From assembly GCA_965222525.1 (NCBI GenBank), contig OZ244955.1, positions 992,001-1,056,000 on the forward strand: a DNA stretch of 64,000 nt, given 5' to 3'. The DNA is from CBDCUF01 sp965222525 (GTDB taxonomy: Bacteria > Pseudomonadota > Alphaproteobacteria > Rickettsiales > UBA8987). This document shows positions 51,897 through 59,027 of this stretch, piece by piece. The notes below the pieces were generated by a model. The model ran no database searches. It was given only the letters and a program-made list of their open reading frames with translations, and had not been told where the DNA came from. Position numbers and translations under genes: made by a program. The first letter of the stretch is position 1, and every line of letters begins with the position of its first letter.

Positions 51897-53561
51897 ATGC
51901 AGGAAAACACCCAGGAATACCAGGTATTAGCGCGGAAGTATCGTCCGGCGAAATTGTCCGGGGTGATCGGGCAGGATGCGATGGTGCGTACCCTTACCAA
52001 TGCGATTGGGGAAAACCGCATCCCGCATGCTTTTATACTGACCGGAATCCGCGGGGTCGGCAAGACAAGCACAGCACGAATTATAGCCAAGTCACTGATT
52101 TGCACCGGCAGGGATGGGGAGAATCAGTCGCCCACCACCGAGCCATGTGGTGAGTGCGACAACTGCAAATCCATAGCCGAAGACCGCCATGTTGACATAC
52201 TGGAGATGGATGCGGCCAGCCGTACCGGTGTTGGCGATATTCGCGAGATTATCGAGAGTGTGAATTACGCACCGGTTATGGCGCGTTATAAAGTCTATAT
52301 AATAGACGAGGTGCATATGCTCTCCAAAAGCGCGTTCAATGCGCTTTTGAAAACACTGGAGGAGCCGCCGCCTCATGCCAAATTTATCTTTGCCACTACT
52401 GAAATCCGCAAGATTCCGGTGACTATATTATCGCGCTGTATGCGGTTTGACCTGCCGCGGGTGGATGTTGATATTCTGTCCGGGCATTTCGCCGATGTTG
52501 CGGAGAAGGAGGGGGCGAAGCTGTCTGAGGAAGCATTACGGCTTATTGCTGCGGCAGCGGAAGGTTCGGTGCGGGACGGACTTTCACTGCTTGACCAGGC
52601 GATTGGCAGTAATATGGGGGATGATGAAATCGCTGGTGACAGTGTCAGGGAGATGCTGGGAATTGCCGACAGGGCTAAGATCTTTGACCTGTTTGATGCG
52701 GTGGTTACGGGTAAGTCTGCGGATTGCCTTACTCAGTTGCGGGAGATTTACCGTATTGGTGCCGATCCGATAGTAATATTACAGGATTTACTGGAAATCA
52801 GCCATTTCATTACACAACTGAAGGTTATACCAGATTTGAAGGCAACGGCGCATGTTGCACAGGCCGAGCGTGACCGGGCTGCGGAACTGGCTGGCAAGCT
52901 TGGTCTGCCGTATCTTGCACGTATGTGGCAAATGCTGCTTAAAGGCATATCGGAGGCGCAGATTGCGTCCAATTCGCTTATGGCAGCGGAGATGATACTG
53001 ATTCGCCTGTGTCATGTTTCCGACCAGCCTCCTCCGGGCGATTTACTGAAGAATATCAAGGCAGGGCAGGGGGCTGCGGCCACTTCCGCACCGTCTGCGA
53101 ATACGCCGCCGACTCCCGCTCCTGTTACCGCTACGTTGCAGAGCATTCCCGACCCGTGTTCATTTGACGAACTGGTGGAACTGTTCAACCGGCAGAATGA
53201 GTATTTTATAAGCAGTTGGTTACAGGAGGTTAGCCTGGTTAATTTTGATGCGGGTAAGCGCAAATTCGAGTTTCACCCGAGCGAGATGACTCCGGGCGAT
53301 TTGGCGGGGAAGGTTAGTGAGGCATTACAGCGCTGGACGGGCAACCGCTGGATGGTAGCCATTTCCAGTGCGAAAGGTGAGAAGCCCCTACGTGAGGTGC
53401 AGAAGGAGCGGTTTGAGCAGCAGAAAAAACTTGCACTTGAGGATGAGCGGGTAAAAGCAATACTTGACCTGTTCCCTGAAGCTACTATAACCAAGGTAGA
53501 GCAGGTTGAAACTGAAACTTCTGCGGATAGCAGAGCGGAAGATATAGTGCTTTCTAATTAG
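51897..53561 (+). CDS. dnaX: DNA polymerase III subunit tau/gamma
   Basis: Clamp-loader ATPase, 554 residues. Walker A GIRGVGKTSTAR is at 50-61, the zinc-binding cysteines are Cys69, Cys84, Cys87 and Cys90, Walker B VYIIDEVHMLSKSAF is near 135, and the sensor region is FIFATTEIRKIPVTILSRCM. A linker (QGAAATSAPSANTPPTPAPV) leads to a tau C-terminal domain. The last codons and the TAG stop lie inside a palindromic repeat. ybaB and recR follow, a classic arrangement. Confidence 0.96.
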   Translation: MQENTQEYQVLARKYRPAKLSGVIGQDAMVRTLTNAIGENRIPHAFILTGIRGVGKTSTARIIAKSLICTGRDGENQSPTTEPCGECDNCKSIAEDRHVDILEMDAASRTGVGDIREIIESVNYAPVMARYKVYIIDEVHMLSKSAFNALLKTLEEPPPHAKFIFATTEIRKIPVTILSRCMRFDLPRVDVDILSGHFADVAEKEGAKLSEEALRLIAAAAEGSVRDGLSLLDQAIGSNMGDDEIAGDSVREMLGIADRAKIFDLFDAVVTGKSADCLTQLREIYRIGADPIVILQDLLEISHFITQLKVIPDLKATAHVAQAERDRAAELAGKLGLPYLARMWQMLLKGISEAQIASNSLMAAEMILIRLCHVSDQPPPGDLLKNIKAGQGAAATSAPSANTPPTPAPVTATLQSIPDPCSFDELVELFNRQNEYFISSWLQEVSLVNFDAGKRKFEFHPSEMTPGDLAGKVSEALQRWTGNRWMVAISSAKGEKPLREVQKERFEQQKKLALEDERVKAILDLFPEATITKVEQVETETSADSRAEDIVLSN

Positions 53562-53667
53562 GTTAGTACTAGGCAGCCGAGGCGAGTAAAATTTTAGCGT
53601 ACATTTTAGTACGTGAATTTTACGAGGCCGAAGGATAACGACGTAATAACCTGATTAGAAAGCACTA
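53545..53667. repeat. Palindromic element spanning the dnaX stop codon
   Basis: 123 bases with terminal inverted repeats of about 21 bases: TAGTGCTTTCTAATTAGGTT on the left and TAACCTGATTAGAAAGCACT on the right. The interior GTAAAATTTTAGCGTAC / GTACGTGAATTTTAC also pairs. The left arm encodes the last DnaX residues (VLSN) and its stop at 53559-53561. Confidence 0.87.
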
Positions 53668-53680
53668 GGGAGGCGGAATT

Positions 53681-54001
53681 ATGAATATAAACAAGATAAT
53701 GAAACAGGCACAGGCCATGCAGCAGCAGATGGAGGATGTGCAGGGAAAAATGGCCGAGATGGAGGTTGAGGGCAGCGCCGGCGGTGGTATGATAAAGCTG
53801 GTGATGAACGGGCAGGGCGAGGCTCGCAAGCTTAGTATCGACCCGAAGATTATCGACCCTGACGACCCTGAAATGCTGGAGGACCTTATAGTTGCGGCGA
53901 TTAACGATACCAAGGCAAAGGTTGAATCGACCATGAGTGAGGAAATGGCCAAGGTAACCAGCGGCCTCAGCCTCCCACCGGGAATGAAGTTACCTTTTTA
54001 G
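53681..54001 (+). CDS. ybaB: YbaB/EbfC nucleoid-associated protein
   Basis: 106 residues. NINKIMKQAQAMQQQMEDVQ, the central GGGMIKLVMNGQGEARKLSI and the C-terminal MSEEMAKVTSGLSLPPGMKL are typical. The protein forms tweezer-like dimers that bind DNA. It lies between dnaX and recR, the usual place, and has a GGGAGGCGG ribosome-binding site right after a palindromic repeat. Confidence 0.95.
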   Translation: MNINKIMKQAQAMQQQMEDVQGKMAEMEVEGSAGGGMIKLVMNGQGEARKLSIDPKIIDPDDPEMLEDLIVAAINDTKAKVESTMSEEMAKVTSGLSLPPGMKLPF

Positions 54002-54007
54002 CAAGAG

Positions 54008-54375
54008 TGGATTATGGATGATAGATGATGGATGATGGAATATTATCGGTTTTTCCATCATCTATGGCGTTTTAATCCACTCCCCCCTTGAGGGGGAGTA
54101 CAAGAGCCAAACCCCGAAGGGGTGCAGGCGATTGGTGGGGGGGTGGACGTGAATTCGTTATATCATTATATCGTTACTGGAGGATAAAGGACAGGCCAGT
54201 TTCACTATTCACGATATAACGACATAACGAGTAACGAATACCCCCCACGATTCGAGCTTCGCTCTCATCTGCTCCCCCTCAAGGGGGGAGCGGTAGGCAC
54301 GTAGCACTTCAAGTTAAAACACTGTGGAATATATCGGTATTTCCATCATCTATCATCCATAATCCATCATCCAAA
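54008..54375. repeat. Nested palindromes: GATGATGG arms with a family B element inside
   Basis: Outer arms are ATGGATGATAGATGATGG-type words at 54013-54060 and their complements at 54340-54372. Within them lies a complete family B element (54078-54297), whose own core is a third palindrome of ATATCGTTA/TAACGATAT-type words. This is three levels of palindrome in 370 bases between ybaB and recR. Confidence 0.82.
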
Positions 54376-54969
54376 ATGCACATTACCGACCTTGATAATC
54401 TGATTCAGCTGGTTGCGAAATTGCCGGGGCTTGGGGCGCGCTCATCCAAGCGGGTGGTGCTGCATCTGCTTAAGCAGAAGGAGGCGCTGATGTATCCGCT
54501 GGCGCAGGCATTGGTGAAGACTGCGGAGAATACCAGGAATTGCGAGGTATGCGGCAATCTTGATACTACCTCTCCCTGCTCGATATGCGCAGACCCGAAG
54601 CGGGATGATTCCGTGTTGTGCGTTATCGAGGAAGTGGTTGATTTATGGGCATTCGAGCGGGGGAATATCTTTAACGGCAAATATCATGTGCTGGGCGGGA
54701 CATTATCGGCGCTTGAAGGGCGCGGTCCGGGTGATTTGCATATCGACGGGCTGGTCAGGCGGGCTTCGGCCGAGGATGTTACAGAGGTGATAATCGCCAC
54801 CAACGCAACGGTGGATGGCCAGACCACCGCTCATTATATTACCGAGCGGCTGGCGGATGCCAATGTTAACATCACCCGCCTTGCCCACGGAATCCCCATC
54901 GGCGGTGAGCTGGATTATCTTGATGACGGTACACTCGGCGCGGCGCTTAAATCCCGCAGGGCGGTATAG
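54376..54969 (+). CDS. recR: Recombination mediator RecR
   Basis: 197 residues. A helix-hairpin-helix (QLVAKLPGLGARSSKRVVLH), the C4 zinc finger Cys56-Cys59-Cys68-Cys71 and a Toprim domain (VLCVIEEVVDLWAFERGNIF, HVLGGTLSALEGRGPGDLHI) are all present. RecFOR loads RecA at gaps. The position after dnaX-ybaB is conserved in many bacteria. Confidence 0.96.
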   Translation: MHITDLDNLIQLVAKLPGLGARSSKRVVLHLLKQKEALMYPLAQALVKTAENTRNCEVCGNLDTTSPCSICADPKRDDSVLCVIEEVVDLWAFERGNIFNGKYHVLGGTLSALEGRGPGDLHIDGLVRRASAEDVTEVIIATNATVDGQTTAHYITERLADANVNITRLAHGIPIGGELDYLDDGTLGAALKSRRAV

Positions 54970-55054
54970 TTGTCAGTTATCAAAGGTCAGATATCAGTTG
55001 TCAGTGTTGTGTGTGGCAATGTATGGGCTGGAATTGACAGGCAGAACAGGCAAC

Positions 55055-55076
55055 AAAAAAGGGAGCCGAGGCTCCC
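55055..55076 (-). terminator. Rho-independent terminator of the orphan gene at 55108-55812
   Basis: On the reverse strand the hairpin GGGAGC-CTC-GGCTCCC (55061-55076) is followed by a run of T (55055-55060 read in reverse). It lies 31 bases after the orphan's stop and could also act on recR transcription in the other direction, more weakly. Confidence 0.8.
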
Positions 55077-55107
55077 TGATTTGTTTCATGTATCAATTTG
55101 CAATGTC

Positions 55108-55812
55108 TTAACGAACTATCTCTGATTTTCCACCTTCACCATACCTGACTCCAGCATTTTCAGAGGCCTTTCTAATTTTCCTATTAAGGCTATCATAGTC
55201 TTTTTTATAATATTCCGGCACGATTTTCATTGGGGCACCATCACGCGCACGACTTTTTTCTTGTAACGCATTTCTTTGATCAACTAATTCACTCTGTTCT
55301 CTGGAAGCCTTCCTATAGTCTGGTTTTCTATAATTAACAGTAGTATCCACTGCTGTTTTTGGCCCTACTATCTCTATTTGTCCAGTAACAACCATTCTTG
55401 AGACCTGCTTAATTGCATTTTCAAGAGTTTTAGAAAAATCCTTATACCTCTCATTTACTTCTTTTACCCCACCCCACTTATATCTATGAGTGTAGCGTTC
55501 AGTATTATTTCTGATGTCAACTAATGCACTCTGTACTCTACCCGCATATTCTTGCGCTAAGGTGTTAGCTACATAGTCGGCGTCTCTAAGTGTAACCTTA
55601 GTGTACTGTTTTTTTACAGCTTCAAGACCCTCTCTTATTTGTTCAGTGCCGTATGAATATTTATTCTTGCCGTGATGAGGGCCAGCATGAACTTTTTCAT
55701 CTCCTGCTTGAATCGCTGCAACTCTCACTTCATTTAGTAGGGTGTCTATAATATTTCCTGCTTTTAATAATTCTTGTTCTTGAGTCTTTATATCTTTTTG
55801 AGTATGTGCCAT
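55108..55812 (-). CDS. Uncharacterised 234-residue protein behind a Pho-box-like promoter
   Basis: Not recognised. Hydrophilic, without signal peptide or membrane segment. A helical N-terminal half (DIKTQEQELLKAGNIIDTLL) contains HAGPHHGKNKYSYGTEQIRE at 42-61, and the C-terminal half is basic and Tyr/Lys/Arg-rich (VNYRKPDYRKASREQSELVD, YYKKDYDSLNRKIRKASENA). The start follows GAGAGGTAACAC. It is a solitary gene on the opposite strand to recR and comF, with its own promoter and a strong terminator, consistent with a mobile or regulon cassette. Function unknown. Confidence 0.8.
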   Translation of the reverse strand: MAHTQKDIKTQEQELLKAGNIIDTLLNEVRVAAIQAGDEKVHAGPHHGKNKYSYGTEQIREGLEAVKKQYTKVTLRDADYVANTLAQEYAGRVQSALVDIRNNTERYTHRYKWGGVKEVNERYKDFSKTLENAIKQVSRMVVTGQIEIVGPKTAVDTTVNYRKPDYRKASREQSELVDQRNALQEKSRARDGAPMKIVPEYYKKDYDSLNRKIRKASENAGVRYGEGGKSEIVR

Positions 55813-55864
55813 AGTGTTACCTCTCTGTTATTGTCCTCATGACTTTAATTATGTCATGCCAAAC

Positions 55865-55898
55865 ACTATACCAGAGAAATGTTACAGTTGTGTTAAGG
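55865..55898 (-). promoter_or_regulatory. Pho-box-like promoter 4
   Basis: Read on the reverse strand: CCTTAACACAACTGTAAC (12 of 18 to the Pho-box consensus, second half strongest), spacer ATTTCTCTGG, then TATAGT at 55865-55870. The spacer is identical to promoters 1 and 2. The start codon is 53 bases beyond the -10. Confidence 0.62.
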
Positions 55899-56044
55899 TT
55901 TTTGAAAAAAATTGCATTTTTTTCAAAAAATTTCCCTCCCCCGCAAATAACCCTTATATATCAACCACATAATTTTACAAAAAATTTCAACATTTTTTCC
56001 TTTTTTATCCAAACATCTCCCCAAATCCCCAAAACCACCCCCAA

Positions 56045-56166
56045 TGTCATCCTGCGGCACGGTTTTTGCCTGAACGAAGTGAGGATAAGCAAAAACTGTG
56101 AGCGCAGGATCCAGGAAGACGTGAGGGTATTTATCTGGATCCTGCTCGCTTCGCAGCAGGATGACA
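56045..56166. repeat. Family E paired-hairpin element (GTCATCCTGC type)
   Basis: Left hairpin TGTCATCCTGCGG...GCGCAGGATCC and right hairpin GGATCCTGC...GCAGGATGACA, with small variable palindromes inside the left one. This is the intergenic counterpart of the insertion within carB at 40850-40930. Confidence 0.83.
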
Positions 56167-56209
56167 CCGTAAGATTTCTGGTGGGGGAGGTATGAGATTC
56201 AATTCTGTT

Positions 56210-56373
56210 TGTCATCCCGGCAAAAGCCGTACTTTTGCTGTTTCGGGATCCATTTTTCCTATGACGGAATACTAACGGTGGATAACCAAGCTTTACATTT
56301 TGAAAACAATTATCATAACCTGCCAATCATCAGAATTCTGAGAAATGGATGCTGAAACAAGTTCAGCATGACA
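56210..56373. repeat. Family E paired-hairpin element (TGTCATCCCG type), copy 2
   Basis: TGTCATCCCGG...TTTCGGGATCCATT on the left and GGATGCTGAAACAAGTTCAG hairpin ending CATGACA on the right. The right hairpin is the same as in 32433-32569. Confidence 0.8.
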
Positions 56374-56377
56374 AAGC

Positions 56378-56548
56378 TAAATTTCTGGTGGGGGAATAGA
56401 TAGAATCTAGAAACTGGAATCTGGAGTCTAGAAGTTTTAGTTATACTTTTTCTAGATTCCTGATTCTTGATTCTGTACAATTCCCTCCCCAGAAATCTGG
56501 CAATTATAGATTGCTCAGATTTCTTGCCCCTCCCGCAAGCGGGAGGGG
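56378..56548. repeat. Family A element, reversed and lacking one outer hairpin
   Basis: The right half is complete (CCCTCCCC, AGAAATCTGGCAAT...ATTGCTCAGATTTCT, then the CCCCTCCCGC hairpin). The left half is reduced to AATTTCTGGTGGGGGAAT. The core is the AGAAACTGGAATCTGG palindrome also found in the family B copy at 25731-25955. Confidence 0.78.
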
Positions 56549-56584
56549 TAGGGTACGTCACTTTATAATTGCCAGCCAAAAACC

Positions 56585-57319
56585 ATGCTCAAAACTACCG
56601 GAAAACATCTGCTCAATATACTGATGCCGGCGCGGTGTCTGAATTGCGGGGCGTTTGTCGAGGATGTCAATACGCTATGTATGGAATGCTGGAATAATAT
56701 CGAGTTTATCGGCAATCCCTGCTGTTCGATATGCAGCTTCCCGTTTGAATATGATATGGGGGAAGGAGCGATATGCGCTGCCTGCGCTGCAAAAGAGCCG
56801 AAATATACCAGGGCGGTCAGTGTATTCCGCTATAATCGTGACAGCCGCAAACTTGTCACCAGGTTCAAATATTCCGACAAAATCGGTGCGGCGATGACAT
56901 TTGCCGGCTGGATGGAACGGGCAGGCCGCAGTATGCTCGCCGATAGCGATATTATAACGCCGGTTCCTCTGCACAGGATGCGCCTGCTGACTCGTCACTA
57001 TAATCAGGCGGCATTGCTGGCCAATAATATCGGGCGGATTAGCGGTATCAGGGTGATGCCGGATTTACTGCTGCGGGTGAAGAATAATATCCCGCAAGCC
57101 GCACTGTCGCAGAAGGAACGGCTGAAAAATGTCCGTGGTGCCTTTACGCTGAATAAACGGGTTGCTGAAAAAGACCTGCTGGCCGGAAAGAATATCATGC
57201 TGGTCGATGATGTGATGACTACCGGCGCCACTATCGAGGAATGCAGCAGGGTGCTGAAAAAAGCCAAGGCATCAAAGGTTTATGTCCTCACCCTGAGCCG
57301 CACTGTACAGAATGATTGA
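56585..57319 (+). CDS. comF: ComF family phosphoribosyltransferase-like protein
   Basis: 244 residues. The N-terminal zinc-binding region has paired cysteines (RCLNCGAF, NPCCSICSF, GAICAACA). The C-terminal phosphoribosyltransferase fold has ITPVPLHRMRLLTRHYNQAA and the PRPP loop MLVDDVMTTGATIEECSRVL. ComF acts in DNA uptake during competence; many orthologues are found outside competent species, so the role here is open. Confidence 0.9.
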   Translation: MLKTTGKHLLNILMPARCLNCGAFVEDVNTLCMECWNNIEFIGNPCCSICSFPFEYDMGEGAICAACAAKEPKYTRAVSVFRYNRDSRKLVTRFKYSDKIGAAMTFAGWMERAGRSMLADSDIITPVPLHRMRLLTRHYNQAALLANNIGRISGIRVMPDLLLRVKNNIPQAALSQKERLKNVRGAFTLNKRVAEKDLLAGKNIMLVDDVMTTGATIEECSRVLKKAKASKVYVLTLSRTVQND

Positions 57320-57330
57320 AATTACCGCTT

Positions 57331-57359
57331 GTATTGTACTGCATTGTGCAGTACAATAC
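57331..57359. promoter_or_regulatory. Perfect palindrome, probable TacA operator
   Basis: GTATTGTACTGC and GCAGTACAATAC are perfect 12-base inverted repeats around a 5-base centre. It lies 17 bases before the antitoxin start, where the ribbon-helix-helix antitoxins of the TacA family bind to repress their own operon. Confidence 0.75.
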
Positions 57360-57376
57360 AGTTATAAGGAGGCATT

Positions 57377-57673
57377 ATGACTACTACTGAATCAATGGAG
57401 CCTGCGCCGAAAAAGGAAGTGCTGCAAGCCAGGGTTTCTGCTGAAAAAAAGAATCTTATCAAAAAGGCTGCCGATATCAGCGGGCAGTCGCTTACCGATT
57501 TTATGCTGATAAACCTGCAGAATGCTGCCGAAAAAATCATACGTAACCATGAAATTATTGAGCTTGCAGCAAAGGATAGCAAGGTTTTTGTTGAGGCCAT
57601 GATGAATCCGCCGCCGCCGAATGAAAAACTAAAAGAAGCGGCCAAATGGTACAGGGATTTGAGCCTTGAGTAA
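57377..57673 (+). CDS. tacA: TacA-like antitoxin (DUF1778)
   Basis: 98 residues. The ribbon-helix-helix N-terminus (VLQARVSAEKKNLIKKAADI, SGQSLTDFMLINL) and the C-terminal toxin-binding tail (NPPPPNEKLKEAAKWYRDL) are typical of DUF1778 antitoxins. It blocks the GNAT toxin and represses the operon. The ribosome-binding site is AAGGAGG. Its end overlaps the toxin start by 8 bases. Confidence 0.92.
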   Translation: MTTTESMEPAPKKEVLQARVSAEKKNLIKKAADISGQSLTDFMLINLQNAAEKIIRNHEIIELAAKDSKVFVEAMMNPPPPNEKLKEAAKWYRDLSLE

Positions 57674-58172
57674 ATTCATATATAGAATCGAGGCTCTGGC
57701 AAAACATCATAATCGCAGGCCGTTTGACTGCGGAGTTGAGGAGCTTGACCGCTATTTTCACACCCGTATCACCCAGGATGCCAGAAAGCATATTGCCGCC
57801 CCTTTCGTAGCGGTTAACCCGCAGGATAACAGCATTGCCGGCTTTTATACCATCTCCATGAGCAGTATTATTACTACCGAATTTCCCGAGGAAATTGCCG
57901 GAAAATTACCAAGATACCCTGTGACTCCGGCAGCGCTGATCGGGCGGCTTGCTGTCGATAAACAGCATAGGGGCAAGGGAGTAGGAAAGCTTTTGCTGAT
58001 GGATGCTTTGCGGCGCAGTGTTGCAAGTGAGGTGGCGGCTTTCTGTATTGCGGTTGAGGCCAAGGATGATAATGCGTGCGGCTTTTACAGGAATTTTGGT
58101 TTTATTGACCTGCCCGATACACCGAACCGATTGTTTTTACCTGTAAAAACGGTTATGAAACTGTTTGCGTGA
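57666..58172 (+). CDS. tacT: TacT-like GNAT toxin
   Basis: 168 residues from a TTG start that overlaps the antitoxin gene. The GNAT acetyl-CoA loop is IGRLAVDKQHRGKGVGKLLL, and the catalytic Tyr141 lies in NACGFYRNFGF. TacT enzymes acetylate the amino group of aminoacyl-tRNA and stop translation. The opening FDCGVEELDRYFHTRITQDA is the usual family start. The stop overlaps the GTG alternative start of the next gene (sigma factor). Confidence 0.92.
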   Translation: MSKFIYRIEALAKHHNRRPFDCGVEELDRYFHTRITQDARKHIAAPFVAVNPQDNSIAGFYTISMSSIITTEFPEEIAGKLPRYPVTPAALIGRLAVDKQHRGKGVGKLLLMDALRRSVASEVAAFCIAVEAKDDNACGFYRNFGFIDLPDTPNRLFLPVKTVMKLFA

Positions 58173-58186
58173 ATTATGAGCAGGCA

Positions 58187-58717
58187 ATGAACGATATTTC
58201 CCTTGAAGAGCAGATGGTGCGGGCGCAGGAGGGTGACCGGCAGGCATATGGAGCGGTGCTGGAGGAGGCTGCCCGTATTTCCCGTAACTATCTGCGCCGC
58301 AAGGTTAATATTGATGAGGATCTGGAGGATATTATCCAGGAAATCCTGCTTTCGATACATAAGGCGCGCCATACATATGACGGCAAGCGTCCGCTGAAAC
58401 CATGGATTTTCGCTATTGCCACCTACCGTTTTAATGACTATCTGCGCCGGCATTATCGGGTGAATGCCAGGGAATCGGTGGATTTTGCTGATATAGAGCA
58501 CAGGCTGTCGCAGGATGTAACCGAACCCGCCTATGACAGCGAATTATTAAGGGATACACTGAATTTACTACCTGAAAAACAACGGAAAATTGTATATATG
58601 ATGAAAGTTGAAGGCTATTCTGCCAGGGAGGTGGCGGAGGAAGTCGGAATGAGTGTTTCGGCGGTGAAGGTAGCCGCCCACAGGGCTTATAAGAAATTAA
58701 AGGAAAAGCTGGAGTGA
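58187..58717 (+). CDS. sigF: ECF sigma factor, SigF-like
   Basis: 176 residues from the ATG at 58187; a GTG at 58169 overlapping the toxin stop is also possible. Region 2 (NVNIDEDLEDIIQEILLSIH-type, with LKPWIFAIATYRFNDYLRRH) and region 4 (LLPEKQRKIVYMMKVEGYSA, REVAEEVGMSVSAVKVAAHR) are complete. The DUF1109/NrsF-type membrane protein downstream points to the SigF-NrsF system of Caulobacter, which answers to heavy metals. A palindromic repeat separates it from nrsF. Confidence 0.87.
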   Translation: MNDISLEEQMVRAQEGDRQAYGAVLEEAARISRNYLRRKVNIDEDLEDIIQEILLSIHKARHTYDGKRPLKPWIFAIATYRFNDYLRRHYRVNARESVDFADIEHRLSQDVTEPAYDSELLRDTLNLLPEKQRKIVYMMKVEGYSAREVAEEVGMSVSAVKVAAHRAYKKLKEKLE

Positions 58718-58740
58718 GTGTTGCTAATATGACGTGCCAG

Positions 58741-58920
58741 CCCCTCCCGCTTGCGGGAGGGGAGAAAATCTGAGCAATCTATGATTGCCAGATTTTCGGG
58801 GAGGGAATGGTGAGGTGGTGGCTGTTGGCCTTTGGCCGTTAGCTGTTGGTATTCCCCCACCAGAAATCTTACGAAATCAAAGATTTCGGGATTTCTTACC
58901 TCCCCCGCAAGCGGGGGAGG
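58741..58920. repeat. Family A nested palindrome, fourth copy
   Basis: Full two-half element. Inner palindromes GCAATCTATGATTGC and CGAAATCAAAGATTTCG; core TGGCCGTTAGCTGTTGG, the same as at 37954-38133. It divides the sigma factor from its nrsF-like partner. Confidence 0.85.
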
Positions 58921-58935
58921 TGGAGGCACGTAGCC

Positions 58936-58998
58936 CAGAGAATAGTACCCTATAGCCAAATCACAGATTTGGAGAAAGCATACCATCTGGAGTGACAG
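58936..58998. repeat. Partial family C element
   Basis: The right third of a family C element: AGAGAATAGTACC, CCAAATCACAGATTTGGAG, then CATCTGGAGTGACAG, with several changes. Probably a decaying copy. Confidence 0.7.
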
Positions 58999-59027
58999 GA
59001 ATGTTAACTGAAGAATAAAAATCAAGA

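Larger units (their letters stand above)
55900..56584. other. Repeat-filled noncoding region upstream of comF
   Basis: No gene. It holds three adjacent palindromic elements listed separately (56045-56166, 56210-56373, 56378-56548) and AT-rich DNA next to Pho-box promoter 4. Confidence 0.6.
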
